Part shown: piece by piece, positions 42,955 to 53,229 of the stretch
Position numbering within the stretch: position 1 is the first letter of the stretch
Layout of the letters: each line of letters begins with the position of its first letter
Origin: Embleya scabrispora
GTDB taxonomy: Bacteria > Actinomycetota > Actinomycetes > Streptomycetales > Streptomycetaceae
Length of the DNA: 64,000 bases
Direction: 5' to 3'
NCBI RefSeq assembly: GCF_002024165.1
Contig: NZ_MWQN01000001.1
Location: 1,674,001 to 1,738,000 of the forward strand
Program-made: the position numbers and the translations under genes
Notes under the pieces: model-generated
What the model saw: only the letters and a program-made list of their open reading frames with translations
The model's database searches: none
Told to the model about the DNA's origin: nothing

Positions 42955-44157
42955 CTAGAACTGCCCGCGCCGGTACAACCCCACCACCGCGGCGCCGCCG
43001 AGCCCGATGTTGTGGGTGAGCCCGACCTTGGCGTCGGCAACCTGGCGGGCGTCCGCCAGACCGCGCAGCTGCCAGCTGATCTCGGCGGCCTGGGCCAGCC
43101 CGGTGGCGCCCAGCGGGTGGCCCTTGGAGATCAGCCCGCCCGAGGGGTTGACCACCCAGCGCCCCCCGTACGTGGTGGCGCCCTCGGCGACCAGCTTCCC
43201 GCCCTCGCCCTCGCCGCACATGCCCAGCGCCTCGTAGGTCAGGATCTCGTTGATCGAGAAGCAGTCGTGCAGCTCGATCACGTCGACGTCCTCGATCCCG
43301 AGGCCGGACTGCTCGAAGACCTGCCGGCCGGCCGCCGCCGACATCGGCTTGCCCACCACATCGATGCAGCTGTTCGAGGCGAAGCTCTCCTCGGTGTCGG
43401 TGGTCATCGACTGGGCCAGGATCTCGATCGCCTGCTCCTCCAGGCCGTGTTCGCGCACGAAGCGCTCGCTGACCACGACCGCCGCGGCGGCGCCGTCGGA
43501 GGTGGGCGAACACTGCAGCCGGGTGAGCGGCGAGTGGATCTCCTTGGCGGCCAGCACCTCGTCGAGCGAGTACTCGACCTGGAATTGCGCGTACGGGTTG
43601 TTCACCGAGTGCCGGTGGTTCTTGACCCCCACGTGCGCGATCTGCTCGGCGGTGGTGCCGTAGCGGGCCATGTGCTCACGCGCCGCGTTGCCGAAGATCT
43701 GCGCGGTCGGCGGCGCGGTCATCGAGAACCCGTGCGCGTCGCCCATGATCTTGTAGTGCCGTGCCACCGGCGACGTGGAGAAGTCGCCCTCGCCGCCCCC
43801 GCCGAGCGAGCCGCGCTTCATCTTCTCGAAACCGATCGCGAGCACACAGTCGTTCAGCCCGCCGGCGACGAACTGACGGGCCATCATCAGCGCGCTGGAG
43901 CCGGTGGCGCAGTTGTTGTTCACGTTGTAGACCGGGATGCCGCTCAGGCCCAGCTCGTACACCGCACGCTGACCGGCGGTGGACGCCTGGAAGCAGTAGC
44001 CGACCGGGGCCTGCTCCACCTTGTCGTAGCCGACGCCCGCGTCCGCGAGCGCCTTGCCGCCGGCCTCCTTGACCATGTCCCAGTACTGCCAGTCACGGCT
44101 CTCCGGCTTCTCGAATTTGGTCATGCCGACGCCGACGATGAACGCCTTTTGTGCCAT
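42955..44157 (-). CDS. SCP-x-type thiolase / lipid-transfer protein
   Basis: This 400-residue thiolase-fold protein is strikingly like the thiolase domain of sterol carrier protein [28 protein letters not shown] (active-site Cys), [24 protein letters not shown]-type segment and [12 protein letters not shown] (catalytic His). It lacks the SCP2 domain. In mycobacteria similar proteins are named Ltp and cleave CoA thioesters in steroid side-chain breakdown. It follows the fused acyl-CoA dehydrogenase by 86 bp on the same strand with its own TAGGAG site, so it is probably in the KstR-like regulon. Confidence 0.92.
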   Translation of the reverse strand: MAQKAFIVGVGMTKFEKPESRDWQYWDMVKEAGGKALADAGVGYDKVEQAPVGYCFQASTAGQRAVYELGLSGIPVYNVNNNCATGSSALMMARQFVAGGLNDCVLAIGFEKMKRGSLGGGGEGDFSTSPVARHYKIMGDAHGFSMTAPPTAQIFGNAAREHMARYGTTAEQIAHVGVKNHRHSVNNPYAQFQVEYSLDEVLAAKEIHSPLTRLQCSPTSDGAAAAVVVSERFVREHGLEEQAIEILAQSMTTDTEESFASNSCIDVVGKPMSAAAGRQVFEQSGLGIEDVDVIELHDCFSINEILTYEALGMCGEGEGGKLVAEGATTYGGRWVVNPSGGLISKGHPLGATGLAQAAEISWQLRGLADARQVADAKVGLTHNIGLGGAAVVGLYRRGQF

Positions 44158-44243
44158 GTCGCCAACTCCTACGGAAACGGATCGGAACGGAGAAGAGAAA
44201 CGAAAACGGAAACCCGAAAGAATCAGCCAACCAACGGCAGGAC

Positions 44244-46448
44244 CTACTTCTCGCTCGGCTGCGGGTCCCTGGGCAGCCCGAGGATGCGTTCGCCCACCAC
44301 GTTGAGCTGGACCTGCGTGGTACCGCCCGCGATGGTCAGGCAGCGGCTCATCAGGAAGCCGAACGCCGCCTTCTGCCCCTCGCCCTCGTCCACCGCGCCC
44401 AGCGGACCGAGCAGTTCGAGGCTCAGCTCGGACTCGCGCTGCTGGTGCGGGGTGCCGACCAGCTTGCGTACCGACGCCCCCGCGCCCGGCTCCAGGCCGG
44501 ACAGCCGGGCCAGCGTGGTGCGCAGCTCGATCAGCGCCAGCGAGGACGCCTCGGCCACCAGCGCGCCCAGGCGCTCCCGGAAGCCGCCGTCCACGAACTC
44601 GCCCGCCGGGCCGTTCACCGCCGCGACCAGATTCGCGATGCCGGCGCCGAACGAGCTCCCGGCGCCCATGTGCACCCGCTCGTTGCCGAGCGTGTTGCGG
44701 GCCACCTGCCAGCCGCCGTCGACCTCGCCGACGACCATCTCGTCCGGGACGAAGAGGTCCTCGAGGAAGATCTCGTTGAACATCGCCAGACCGCTGATCT
44801 CCTTGAGCGGACGGATGTCCAGGCCCGCCGAGGCCATGTCCACGATGAAGTACGTCAGCCCCTCGTGCTTGGGCTTGTCCGGCGAGGTGCGCGCGAGCAG
44901 GATGCCCCACTGCGACTCACGGGCCCGCGAGGTCCACACCTTCTGGCCGTTGATCAGCCAGCCGCCCTCGGTCCTGGTCGCGCGCGTGGAGATCGCGGCC
45001 AGGTCGGAGCCCGCACCCGGCTCGGAGAACAGCTGGCACCACTGGATCTCGCCGCGCAGCGTCGGCGGCGCGAACCGCTCCTGCTGGGCCGGCGTCCCGT
45101 ACGCGATCAGCGACGGGATCACCCAGTTGCCCATGGTGATGTCCGGCAGCCGCACACCGAGCGCCTTCATCTCCTGTTGGATCACCAACTGCTCGACCGG
45201 ACCGGCCCCGATGCCGTACGGCTTGGGCAGGTACGGCGCCGCGTAGCCCAACGGGGCGAGCCGCGCGCGCTGTTCGGCCCCGGACTCGCCGGCCACCTCG
45301 GCCAGGATCGCCCGCGCGGTGTCGCGCAGCCGCTCCGCCTCCTCGGGCAGGTCCAGGACCAGGTCCCGGCGCGCGCCGGCGCTCGCCAGCTCGGTCACCC
45401 GCAGCCGCCAGTACGCGGCGGGCCCCGCGTACTGACGCAGGGTCAGCCCCCGGCGCAGGTAGATGTGCGCGTCGTGCTCCCAGGTGAAGCCGATGCCGCC
45501 GAGGATCTGTACGCAGTCCTTGGTCGTGGTGAAGGCCGCCTCGATCGCATACGTGGCGGCGATCGCGGCGGTCAGCGACCGGGTCGGCGCGTCCGAGCCC
45601 GCGTCGAACGCGCGCGCCGCGTCCCAGGTGACCGCGCGCGACTGCTCGACCCGCACCAGCATGTCCGCGCACAGGTGCTTGATCGCCTGGAACTGCCCGA
45701 TGGGGCGGCCGAACTGCTCGCGCACCTTGGCGTACTCGGTCGCCGTGTCGAGCGCCCACGCGGCCACGCCACAGGCCTCGGCCGACATCAGTACGGCCGC
45801 CAGGTCGCGGGCCAGGGTCTCATCCACACCGGCGAGCACCCGCGTGGCCGGGACCACGGTGTCCACCGTCACCTCGGCGCCGCGCCGGGTCGGGTCCACG
45901 CTCTTGAGCGCCCGGACGTCGACGTCCGGCGCGTCCACCGCGACGTACACCACGTCACCGTCGGCTCGGCGGGCCGCCAGCACCAGCACGTCGGCGAGCG
46001 CCCCGCCCAGGATCGGCGTGGCCACGCCGCTCACCCGCAGCCCGCCCGCCTCCTCGGCGGCGGTCACGGTGCCGGGTCCGGCCGCGACGGCGCCGATCAG
46101 CGTGCCGTCGACCAGACCGGGCAGCAGCTCCTTCGCCGCGTCGCCGCCGTCGGCCTGCAGCAGCGCCGAGGCCAGGACGGTGGGCAGGAACGGGCCGGGG
46201 AGCATGCCGAGGCCGGCCTGTTCGAGGGCCACCGCGGTCTCGACCAGGCCGTAGCCGGCGCCGCCGAACTCCTCGGCCACATGCATCCCGAGCAGGCCCT
46301 GCTCGGCCAGGGCCGGCCAGTGGCCGGGGCGCTCCTCGCCGTCCGCCTCGAGGACCCGGCGCACCTCCTGGATGGGTGCAACACGTTGCACCCATCCACG
46401 TACCGATTCCGCCAGGGAGCGGTGCTCCTCCGTGATGCCGATGGCCAT
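44244..46448 (-). CDS. fadE34: Fused double acyl-CoA dehydrogenase, FadE34-like
   Basis: This 734-residue protein is two acyl-CoA dehydrogenase domains in one chain. The N-terminal one (~1-370) includes [36 protein letters not shown] and [20 protein letters not shown]. The C-terminal one (~385-734) includes [13 protein letters not shown] and [11 protein letters not shown], the flavin-side motifs. Mycobacterial FadE34 (ChsE3), next to kstR, has this fusion and oxidises steroid side-chain CoA esters. ATG at 46448 begins [11 protein letters not shown] perfect KstR-type site lies 48 bp upstream. It leads the operon with the SCP-x-type thiolase. Confidence 0.93.
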   Translation of the reverse strand: MAIGITEEHRSLAESVRGWVQRVAPIQEVRRVLEADGEERPGHWPALAEQGLLGMHVAEEFGGAGYGLVETAVALEQAGLGMLPGPFLPTVLASALLQADGGDAAKELLPGLVDGTLIGAVAAGPGTVTAAEEAGGLRVSGVATPILGGALADVLVLAARRADGDVVYVAVDAPDVDVRALKSVDPTRRGAEVTVDTVVPATRVLAGVDETLARDLAAVLMSAEACGVAAWALDTATEYAKVREQFGRPIGQFQAIKHLCADMLVRVEQSRAVTWDAARAFDAGSDAPTRSLTAAIAATYAIEAAFTTTKDCVQILGGIGFTWEHDAHIYLRRGLTLRQYAGPAAYWRLRVTELASAGARRDLVLDLPEEAERLRDTARAILAEVAGESGAEQRARLAPLGYAAPYLPKPYGIGAGPVEQLVIQQEMKALGVRLPDITMGNWVIPSLIAYGTPAQQERFAPPTLRGEIQWCQLFSEPGAGSDLAAISTRATRTEGGWLINGQKVWTSRARESQWGILLARTSPDKPKHEGLTYFIVDMASAGLDIRPLKEISGLAMFNEIFLEDLFVPDEMVVGEVDGGWQVARNTLGNERVHMGAGSSFGAGIANLVAAVNGPAGEFVDGGFRERLGALVAEASSLALIELRTTLARLSGLEPGAGASVRKLVGTPHQQRESELSLELLGPLGAVDEGEGQKAAFGFLMSRCLTIAGGTTQVQLNVVGERILGLPRDPQPSEK

Positions 46449-46495
46449 ATCGCGCCTTCCATGACTTCCGTGACTGGGTCCAGTACTTGCGATAG

Positions 46496-46509
46496 TAGAA
46501 CCCGTTTCA
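46496..46509 (-). promoter_or_regulatory. KstR-type box, perfect consensus match
   Basis: TAGAACCCGTTTCA fits T-NN-AAC-NN-GTT-NN-A at all eight fixed positions. It is 48 bp from the fused dehydrogenase start, the same distance as at the alcohol dehydrogenase (48) and close to that at the glycosyltransferase (50). Confidence 0.8.
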
Positions 46510-46643
46510 ATTGTTGGGGACCCCGATGTGGCCCCCGACACGGTGGCGCGGGGGCGGCTGCGGCAGCATGGGGTCCGGCCGGCCGACGGCGGCCCGGCGG
46601 TGTACCGACCCGGCCCGCGTGGTCCGACCCAGGAGATCCCGAC

Positions 46644-47282
46644 ATGAGCACCATCGACCCCGCCGTGCGGGCCGCGTTCGAGGCCGCCACCGGATTCATG
46701 CCGGTCGACGAGGGCGACGCGCTGTACGCCGCGGCGGTCCAGGCGGCCCGGGTCGGCCCACTGGTCGAACTGGGCACGTACTGCGGCCGCTCGACGATCC
46801 TGCTCGCCGCGGCCGCGCGCGACGCCGGCACCGTGGTGGTCACCCTCGACCACCACCGCGGCTCCGAGGAGCAGCAGCCCGGCTGGGAGTACCACGACCC
46901 GAATCTGGTCGACGCCGAGTTGGGCGTGATGGACACCCTGCCGACGTTCCGCCGCACGCTGTATCGCAGCGGACTCGAACCGTATGTGGTGGCCCTGGTA
47001 GGCCACAGCCGGACCATCGCCCCGCTGTGGAACACCCCGGTGGGCATGGTCTTCATCGACGGCGGCCACACCGACGAGCACGCACAGGGCGACTACGAGG
47101 GCTGGGCCCCACACGTCGCACTCGGCGGACTGCTACTCATCCACGACGTGTTCCCCAACCCGGCCGACGGCGGCCAGGCCCCACACCGCATCCACCAACG
47201 CGCACTCGCCTCCGGCGCGTTCAAGGAACTCCCGGCCCAAGGCTCCCTACGAATCCTCCGCCGCGCAGCAAACGGAATCTAA
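46644..47282 (+). CDS. Class I SAM-dependent methyltransferase
   Basis: This 212-residue Methyltransf_24-type protein has GPLVELGTYCGRSTILLAAAA (SAM motif I), VVTLDHHRGSEEQQPGW, and VGMVFIDGGHTDEHAQ, the pattern of small O-methyltransferase-like proteins. The acceptor is unknown. ATG follows AGGAGATCCCGAC. It diverges from the fused dehydrogenase and might also respond to the box at 46496, but that is 135 bp away. Confidence 0.88.
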   Translation: MSTIDPAVRAAFEAATGFMPVDEGDALYAAAVQAARVGPLVELGTYCGRSTILLAAAARDAGTVVVTLDHHRGSEEQQPGWEYHDPNLVDAELGVMDTLPTFRRTLYRSGLEPYVVALVGHSRTIAPLWNTPVGMVFIDGGHTDEHAQGDYEGWAPHVALGGLLLIHDVFPNPADGGQAPHRIHQRALASGAFKELPAQGSLRILRRAANGI

Positions 47283-47340
47283 CCAACCACCCCAAACAGC
47301 CCACCCCACCCAAAAAGCATCACCCCCGCCCACCCCCGAG

Positions 47341-47576
47341 GCGCGTCAGCGCCCACGACCCAGGCCACCCACGCGATCGACGCGCGAAGCGCGGAGAGCG
47401 GCGGAGCCGCCGCTTGTTTTTTCAGGCTGGGCGACCCGGAGCGAAGCGGAGGGGCGCACAGCCGCGAGCGGGGTGCCGCTTTTCTGCGGAGGAGCGAAGC
47501 GGGGGAGCAGAAAAGCGGTGCCTCGCGAGCCGGCGCGAAGCGCCCAACAAAAAGCCGCCGCCGCCACCACGACATC
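47341..47576 (+). repeat. Hairpin-rich ~235-bp intergenic element, copy 1
   Basis: The element runs from GCGCGTCAGCGCCCACGACC to AACAAAAAGCCGCCGCC. It holds four copies of GCGAAGC (47384, 47441, 47494, 47535), a heptamer known to form an unusually stable DNA mini-hairpin. A perfect 12-bp stem pairs CCGCTTTTCTGC (47476-47487) with 47507-47518. Near-identical copies lie at 57755-57990 (reversed) and 58107-58335. Open frames cross it on both strands, but conservation follows the stems, so I treat it as non-coding. Confidence 0.9.
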
Positions 47577-47584
47577 GCCCGCCC

Positions 47585-47870
47585 ACCTCGTCCGGCCCGC
47601 GACATCGCCCGCCCTGCCGGGTTCGGGTCGCGGCTTGGGCTGCCTGTCCGGTTCAGGTCGCGATGTCGCTACCCCTGCCCGGTTCGGCTCGCGACATCAT
47701 CACCCCTGCCGGGTTCGGGTCGCGGCTTGGGCTGCCTGTCCGGTTCGGCCCGCGATGCCGTCTACCCACCCGGTTCGGCCCGCGACGTCGCCCGCCCGTC
47801 CCGTTCGGGTCGTGGCTCGGGTTGCCTGCCCCGCTCGGATCGCGACTTCGCTCGCCCCCATTCACCCCAC
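47585..47870. repeat. Degenerate tandem repeat, including a 92-bp duplication
   Basis: The motif CCGGTTCGGSYCGCGAYNTC recurs every 30-45 bp. A longer block beginning CCTGCCGGGTTCGGGTCGCG is repeated after 92 bp (47617 and 47709). With the hairpin element it fills the gap 47283-48154. No gene is supported; the long frames here are repeat artefacts. Confidence 0.75.
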
Positions 47871-48154
47871 CCCATCCACCCACCCCGCGCCACGATCAGC
47901 CCGCCCCCCGCACTCGGCCCGGCCCCCCGAACCCCTCCCGGCGCCACCCCACACCCACCCCGGCACGATCCCCCGTCGCCTCCGCCTCGACCCGACGTCC
48001 CATCGGTGCGCGATCCGCGTGCCCACCACCCCGCTGCCCCATTGCCCGGCGTCAAGATCGATTCGAGCCTGATTCGATTCCCGAAAGCAATCCGATCCGG
48101 TCCCGCGCGGGTCCCGTTTACTGGGACAATGCCCATCCGGAAGGACGCGGGGGG

Positions 48155-49453
48155 ATGGTCATGTCCGATCAGCATCAGCACGACGACGGGCCCGGCGAAC
48201 CCGCGGCGGACGCCGAGCGGTTCGAGACGGTCTGGGACCGGACGGCCAATGGCGGCGTGGGCGGCTGGGTGCGCCGCCGGGTCACCGCAGGGCCGACCGC
48301 CGTGAACCCGGGCGCGCCACCGCGTCCGCATCACGAGCCCACCGCCCACCTGCCGGCCGCCACGCCGCCGGCGCGGCCCGGCACGCCGCCGCACACACCA
48401 TCCGCGTCGCCCGACGAGCAGGACACCGTCGACAACCCGGCGGCGGCCCGCGGCATGCCCGCAGGCCCGCCACCACCGGGGTGGCCGGTTTCCGCCCCGC
48501 CCCCGGTGTCCACCCCGCCCCGGGTGTCCCCCCAGCCGCCCGCCGTCACCCCGCCCTCGGTGCCCGCGCCGCCTTCGCGCCCGCCCGTGTCCCCGGATTC
48601 GTCGGCGCCGACCGCGGACTGGTACCGGCAGGACCCCGGGCACACTCCCGTCCACGGCGTGCCGCCGGCCCGCGACGTCCCGGTCGCCCCGGACTGGTAC
48701 CGCGGCGCCACCCCGCCGGCTCCCGGCCCGCTCTCGCCCACCCCGCCCGGCCCCTCGTTCGAGCGCACCCTGCTGTTCATCGTGGCCGCGGTCGTCCTGG
48801 TCGCCGCCGTCGGCACCCTGTTCGCCCTCAAGCCGTGGGCGGAGGACGACAAGAAGCCGGCCGCCCACGGCTCACCGAGCGTGGAATCCACCGCCGGCTC
48901 GCCCTCCTCCTCCGGCGACGCGGCGGGCGCCCCGCCGGGCGCCCCGTCCACCCCGCCGCCGGCCGGGCAGACCACGATCACCACCACCCCGCCACCCGCG
49001 AGCCCCACGCCGGACGGCCGCGGCCAGGCCGCCGCGTTGGACACCCTGCTCTCCCGCAGCGGTTCGTCCCGGCAGTCGGTGATCGACGCGGTGAACAACG
49101 TCGGCTCCTGCTCGTCGCCGGCCGCGTCCCGCTCCGCGCTGCTCGATGCCGCCGCGCAACGCGACCAGTTGGTCACCCAGTTGGACGCGATGCGCTTCGA
49201 CGGCGTCCCCGAACTCCAGGCCGCCGTACCGACGTTGCGCACCGCGTGGACCGCCTCCGCGCGCGCCGACCGATCGTTCGCCGCGTGGGCGCAGTCCGCG
49301 GCCGACTCGGGCTGTCCGGGCACCCGGGCGCTCTACGACGAGGGTGCCGCGATCAGTTCCGAGGCGTCCACCGCGAAGAAGTCGTTCGTGACGACCTGGA
49401 ACGCCGTCGCCTCGCGCTACGGCCTCACGTCCAGGAGTGAACTTGACCTCTGA
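48155..49453 (+). CDS. Proline-rich single-pass membrane protein, unrecognised
   Basis: The 432-residue protein has an acidic start (QHQHDDGPGEPAADAERFET), a long Pro/Ala/Thr-rich cytoplasmic part, one membrane helix at about 204-226 (LLFIVAAVVLVAAVGTLFAL), a Ser/Pro linker, and an exported helical domain of about 140 residues with two Cys (VNNVGSCSSPA, SGCPGTR). WYRQDP and WYRGA recur ahead of the helix. I do not recognise a family. GTCCC/GGGAC arms at 48111-48127 form a possible operator. It overlaps the amidase gene, so a cell-wall role is plausible. Confidence 0.78.
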   Translation: MVMSDQHQHDDGPGEPAADAERFETVWDRTANGGVGGWVRRRVTAGPTAVNPGAPPRPHHEPTAHLPAATPPARPGTPPHTPSASPDEQDTVDNPAAARGMPAGPPPPGWPVSAPPPVSTPPRVSPQPPAVTPPSVPAPPSRPPVSPDSSAPTADWYRQDPGHTPVHGVPPARDVPVAPDWYRGATPPAPGPLSPTPPGPSFERTLLFIVAAVVLVAAVGTLFALKPWAEDDKKPAAHGSPSVESTAGSPSSSGDAAGAPPGAPSTPPPAGQTTITTTPPPASPTPDGRGQAAALDTLLSRSGSSRQSVIDAVNNVGSCSSPAASRSALLDAAAQRDQLVTQLDAMRFDGVPELQAAVPTLRTAWTASARADRSFAAWAQSAADSGCPGTRALYDEGAAISSEASTAKKSFVTTWNAVASRYGLTSRSELDL

Positions 49454-50552
49454 CCGCCGCGACGATCACGGCCGTCCCGACGACCCCGGCCCCCGCTACC
49501 GCCCGTACCCGGCCGCCGCCGACCCGTTCGGCCACGCGCAAGCGCAGGAGGCCCGGATCGAGACGGCGTACGACCGCCTGCGTCGCCGTCGGCGGATCAC
49601 CCTGACCGTGGCCGCCCTCGCGCTGGCCGCCGCCGGCGCCGGCACCCTCGCGGTGGCCTGGCCGAGCGGGCACGACGCGGCGCGTACCGAGGCCGCCCAC
49701 ACGCAGTCGGCGACCGCGGCCGGCGACCCGCCGAGTACGCCCCGCGCCGCACCGGCCGGCGGCGCGCCCGCCCCGAACGCGACCGGCTCGACCGGCGAAC
49801 CACCGCCCGCCGCCCCGGCGGAGCCCCCCGCGACCGCGGCCGTCCCGCCACCGCCCCGCGCCGGCGGCGGCGGACTCCCGCTGTCGGGGCGGGTGGTGGT
49901 GCTCGACCCGGGCCACAATCCGGGCAACGGCGGCCATTCCCGCGAGATCGACAAGCAGGTGTACGCGGGCGGGCTGACCAAGGAGTGCGACACCACCGGC
50001 ACCGAGACCAACCAGGGTTACACCGAGGCCGAGTTCACCCTGGACGTGGCACACCGTGCGAAGCGGTTGCTCGAGGCCCAGGGCGCCACGGTGGTGTACA
50101 CGTGGGAGACCGAGGCGTGGGGGCCGTGCGTCGACGAGCGGGCGGCGCGGGGCAATACGGCGAAGGCGGACGCGGTGGTGTCCATCCACGCCGACGGCGG
50201 TCCGGCCGGCGGACGCGGCTTCCACGTGATCCTGCCCGCCGCGGTCAAGGACAAGACCGTGGACACCACGCCGATCCTGGCGCCCTCGCGCGCCCTCGGC
50301 GGCCTGCTCGCGAAGGCCTTCCGGGCGGCCACCGGCACCTCCCCGGCCACCTACCTGGGCACCGAGGACGGGCTGGTCACCCGTACCGATCTCGGCGGGC
50401 TGAACCTGTCCACCCGACCCAAGGTGTTCATCGAATGCGGCAATATGCGCAACGCGTCGGACGCCGCGCAGTTCACCGACCCGAACTGGCGCGAGCGCGC
50501 CGCGTCCGGGATCGCGACCGGGATCACGGCCTATCTGTTGAAGGGGACGTGA
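49437..50552 (+). CDS. N-acetylmuramoyl-L-alanine amidase (Amidase_3)
   Basis: This 371-residue protein has one N-terminal membrane anchor (about residues 53-75), an Ala/Pro/Thr linker, and an Amidase_3 domain. Zinc ligands are visible in VLDPGHNPG (His), YTEAEFTLDVA (Glu) and SIHADGG (His). The catalytic Glu fits VFIECGNMRN. It should cleave the lactyl-amide bond between glycan and stem peptide in the wall. The GTG start at 49437 lies inside the upstream gene. A TTG at 49443, five bases after AGGAG, is an equally good start. Confidence 0.92.
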   Translation: MNLTSDRRDDHGRPDDPGPRYRPYPAAADPFGHAQAQEARIETAYDRLRRRRRITLTVAALALAAAGAGTLAVAWPSGHDAARTEAAHTQSATAAGDPPSTPRAAPAGGAPAPNATGSTGEPPPAAPAEPPATAAVPPPPRAGGGGLPLSGRVVVLDPGHNPGNGGHSREIDKQVYAGGLTKECDTTGTETNQGYTEAEFTLDVAHRAKRLLEAQGATVVYTWETEAWGPCVDERAARGNTAKADAVVSIHADGGPAGGRGFHVILPAAVKDKTVDTTPILAPSRALGGLLAKAFRAATGTSPATYLGTEDGLVTRTDLGGLNLSTRPKVFIECGNMRNASDAAQFTDPNWRERAASGIATGITAYLLKGT

Positions 50553-50794
50553 GCCACGAGTCCCCCGTCCCCTAGGGTCGTTGCGATCGTCCCGACGCGC
50601 GTGCGCGGCGGTGACGCTCCCCGGTTCGCGACGTCCACACGTGCCGGGCACCGCCGGACGGTTCCCGGCCGGGCCATGGACCATCGCGAGCCGCACGATC
50701 GGGCCCGGCGCGAGCCGTCCACGCACCGCACGTCGCTCGGCGCACCCCGCGCCGTCGGCGTCACGTCCCCCTCCGTATCGCCAAAGGAGCAACG

Positions 50795-51871
50795 TTGAAC
50801 CGGAAAGGGATCACGAGGGGCGATGCGATCGTCATTCTCGCGATCGTCCTGATCTTCATCTTCTCGTTCTTCAAATACTACGAAGTCAGCGCCACCTCCC
50901 ACGGCAGCAGCAGCATCGGCAGCGACGACGGGGACCTGCTCGGCGGCGGCCGCAGCGAGTCCAAGAGTTGGAACGCCTGGACGGTCGACTTCTACCCGCT
51001 GATGCCGGCCGTCGTCCTGGTGCCGCTGCTGGCCGTGCTGCTCCTGGTCATCGGCCGGTTCACCGCGCAGCCGGACAAGCCGGCCCTGGGCCTGGCCCCG
51101 CGCCAGTGGGCGATCGCGTTCGGCGTCTCCGGCGCGATCAGCGGTTTTTTCGCCCCGTTCGGGGCGGGCGGCATGATCGGCGACATCGTCGAGGACTCGG
51201 CCCCGTCCCGCTTCGCGGTCGATTCCGGACCCACCGTCTTCGCCTGGCTGATGATGGTGGCCGGACTGGTCGCGGCGCTGTTCCTGATCATCGGCGACCG
51301 CATCCCCAGCCTGGCGTCACCGCTGTTCAGCCCGGTCCCGCAACAACCGTGGGGCTATCCGCCGAACGCCACCGGCGGCTACCCGGCCCCGCTCGACCCG
51401 AACACCGGCCTGCCGATGGCGATCGACCCGAACACGGGCTACCCGCTGCCGAACGCCACCGGCGGCTATCCCGCGCCGCCCGGCTACCCGGCGACGGGGA
51501 TGGGCACCGCCGCCGCGCCGATGGCCGGCGTCCCCGCGCACATGCCGCCGCCGGACCCGTCCGGGTCGACCGCCGCGGTCCCCGAGGCCGCGCCCGGCAC
51601 CGGCGCGCCGGGCGCCGTCGAGTCCGGCACCGGCCCCCAGTCGGCAGCCGAGACCGGCGCACAGCCGCCGGAGTTCGCCCAGTTCTGGTTCGCCGTGCCC
51701 GAGGCCCGACCGCTGGCCCCCACCGAGGGCCTGTCCAAGGAGCCGGTGGCCACCTTGCGAACCGGCCAGTGGTACCTCGCCGTCGCCCCCCACCCGGGCG
51801 GCGTCCTGGTCGATGCCGACGGCGTCCGCGGGGTCCTGAGCGACGTCTCCGGAATCCAACGCGGAGAATGA
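50795..51871 (+). CDS. Paralogous membrane protein 1 of 3 (C-terminal GIQRGE domain)
   Basis: This 358-residue protein begins at TTG after AAAGGAG. It has about four membrane helices in residues 8-175 (GDAIVILAIVLIFIFSFFKY first), then a Pro/Gly/Ala-rich region with two copies of NATGGYPAP. A ~75-residue C-terminal domain follows: FWFAVPEARPL, WYLAVAPHPGGVLVDADGVR, then GVLSDVSGIQRGE. The same layout occurs in the next two genes. I know no function. The Gly/Pro-rich middle resembles streptomycete envelope proteins, and the position next to an amidase suggests the envelope. Confidence 0.82.
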   Translation: MNRKGITRGDAIVILAIVLIFIFSFFKYYEVSATSHGSSSIGSDDGDLLGGGRSESKSWNAWTVDFYPLMPAVVLVPLLAVLLLVIGRFTAQPDKPALGLAPRQWAIAFGVSGAISGFFAPFGAGGMIGDIVEDSAPSRFAVDSGPTVFAWLMMVAGLVAALFLIIGDRIPSLASPLFSPVPQQPWGYPPNATGGYPAPLDPNTGLPMAIDPNTGYPLPNATGGYPAPPGYPATGMGTAAAPMAGVPAHMPPPDPSGSTAAVPEAAPGTGAPGAVESGTGPQSAAETGAQPPEFAQFWFAVPEARPLAPTEGLSKEPVATLRTGQWYLAVAPHPGGVLVDADGVRGVLSDVSGIQRGE

Positions 51872-51997
51872 CGGTATGTCAGGCCCCGGTGCCGGTGCGG
51901 GCGACCGTACCGGCACCGGGCCGCGGCGCGACGGCTGCCGTCCGTCGCGACACGCGTATGTCCACGCAGTACGAAAGCCCCGTCAGGGAGGAGCACG

Positions 51998-53050
51998 ATG
52001 CCACGCAAAGGCGTCACCCGAGGTGATCTGATCGTCGCGGTGGCGGCGATCGGAGTTCTGGTCTTCTCGTTTCTCCCCTGGTACACGGTGACCGCCAAGG
52101 GCAGAGATCTCACCGAGGGCACCACCCACTACTCGGCGTGGATCGGCGACTTCACACCGCTCGCGCCCGCCGTCGTGCTGCTGTCCTCGATCTCCCTGGT
52201 GTTGCTGCTGATCGGCCGGTACACCTTCCGTCCCGGCTCGCCGCCGACCGAGATCCAGTTCGCCGGGGTCGCGCTGCGGCAGTGGGGCGTCGTGCTCGGC
52301 GTGGCGTCGGCGTGGAGCGCGGCGTGGGCCGTGCTGGGCGCGGACGGCGGCTACGACAAGCTGGCCCGCACCGCGCAGCGGATCGCCCGCGCGGGCGGCG
52401 ACTCGCAGGCGACCGTGGACGCCACGCACGGCTACGGCGCGTGGGGGCTGGCCGGGTTCGCCGTGTTGCAGGCTCTGTTGCTGCTCACCGTGGACCGGAT
52501 CGGCGGGCTGAACGTGCCGCTGGTGCGCCCGCGCGAGGCCGGCTGGCCCGGCTACCCCGGCGGCGGCTTCCCCGGCGCGCCCGGCGGCTATCCACCCGGC
52601 CCGCCCGGAACCGGCGGCTTCCCGGTGCCGCCTCCGGTCGCGCCGCCCGTGTACGGCCCGTCGGGCAACACTCCTCCGCCGCAGACTCCGCCCATGCAGC
52701 CCCCGGCGATGCAGCCGCCCGCGGTGCAACCTCCGGTGCTGCTGCTCAAGTCGGACGATTCCGCAGCCGATCGGGCGATCGGCGCCGACCGGGTGCCGGC
52801 CGCCATGGGCGGGGACGCCCGGGACTCGGCGGCGGACTCCGGCGATCCGGGCACGTTCGAGCAGTACTGGCTGGCCGTGCCCGAGCCCCGCACGCTGCAA
52901 CCGCTGGACGTCTCCGGCGACGCCCCGGCCACGCTGCACCCCGGGGTCTGGTACCTCGCGGTGGGCGTGCGCGACGGCGGCATCGTCATCGATATCGACG
53001 GTCGTCAGGGTGTGTTGACCGACCTGACGGGTATTCAGCGCGGCGAATAG
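51998..53050 (+). CDS. Paralogous membrane protein 2 of 3
   Basis: The protein has 350 residues. It starts MPRKGVTRGDLIVAVAAIGV, clearly akin to its neighbour's MNRKGITRGDAIVILAI. It has four hydrophobic segments, a longer loop (KLARTAQRIARAGGDSQA), a Gly/Pro-rich region with MQPPAMQPPAVQPP, and the C-terminal domain (YWLAVPEPRTL, WYLAVGVRDGGIVIDIDG, LTDLTGIQRGE). ATG follows GGGAGGAGC. Same direction and layout as the genes on either side. Confidence 0.82.
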   Translation: MPRKGVTRGDLIVAVAAIGVLVFSFLPWYTVTAKGRDLTEGTTHYSAWIGDFTPLAPAVVLLSSISLVLLLIGRYTFRPGSPPTEIQFAGVALRQWGVVLGVASAWSAAWAVLGADGGYDKLARTAQRIARAGGDSQATVDATHGYGAWGLAGFAVLQALLLLTVDRIGGLNVPLVRPREAGWPGYPGGGFPGAPGGYPPGPPGTGGFPVPPPVAPPVYGPSGNTPPPQTPPMQPPAMQPPAVQPPVLLLKSDDSAADRAIGADRVPAAMGGDARDSAADSGDPGTFEQYWLAVPEPRTLQPLDVSGDAPATLHPGVWYLAVGVRDGGIVIDIDGRQGVLTDLTGIQRGE

Positions 53051-53067
53051 ACATCAGTGGAAAAAGC

Positions 53068-53091
53068 CCCCATACGGTGTGTCGTATGGGG
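53068..53091 (+). terminator. Hairpin between paralogues 2 and 3
   Basis: CCCCATACG (53068-53076) pairs with CGTATGGGG (53083-53091) around a 6-base loop, 18 bp after the stop of paralogue 2. It may end or attenuate transcription before paralogue 3, which then would need its own promoter in 53092-53229. Confidence 0.6.
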
Positions 53092-53229
53092 TCGGGGTAC
53101 AGATCGTTCCCCCGTCTGGCACAGTGTCCCCGGACCAATGCACCGAGGACGCGCGGGGGCGATGTCGGTGGCACGACTTGGGTCGCCCCCGTACGCTGTC
53201 GGCGCCCATCCCCCTCGGGAGGAGTATCA

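Noticed and set aside
47279-47605. Small Ala/Arg-rich proteins across the hairpin element
   Set aside because: Frames are open on both strands of all three copies because of GC content; stems, not codons, are conserved.
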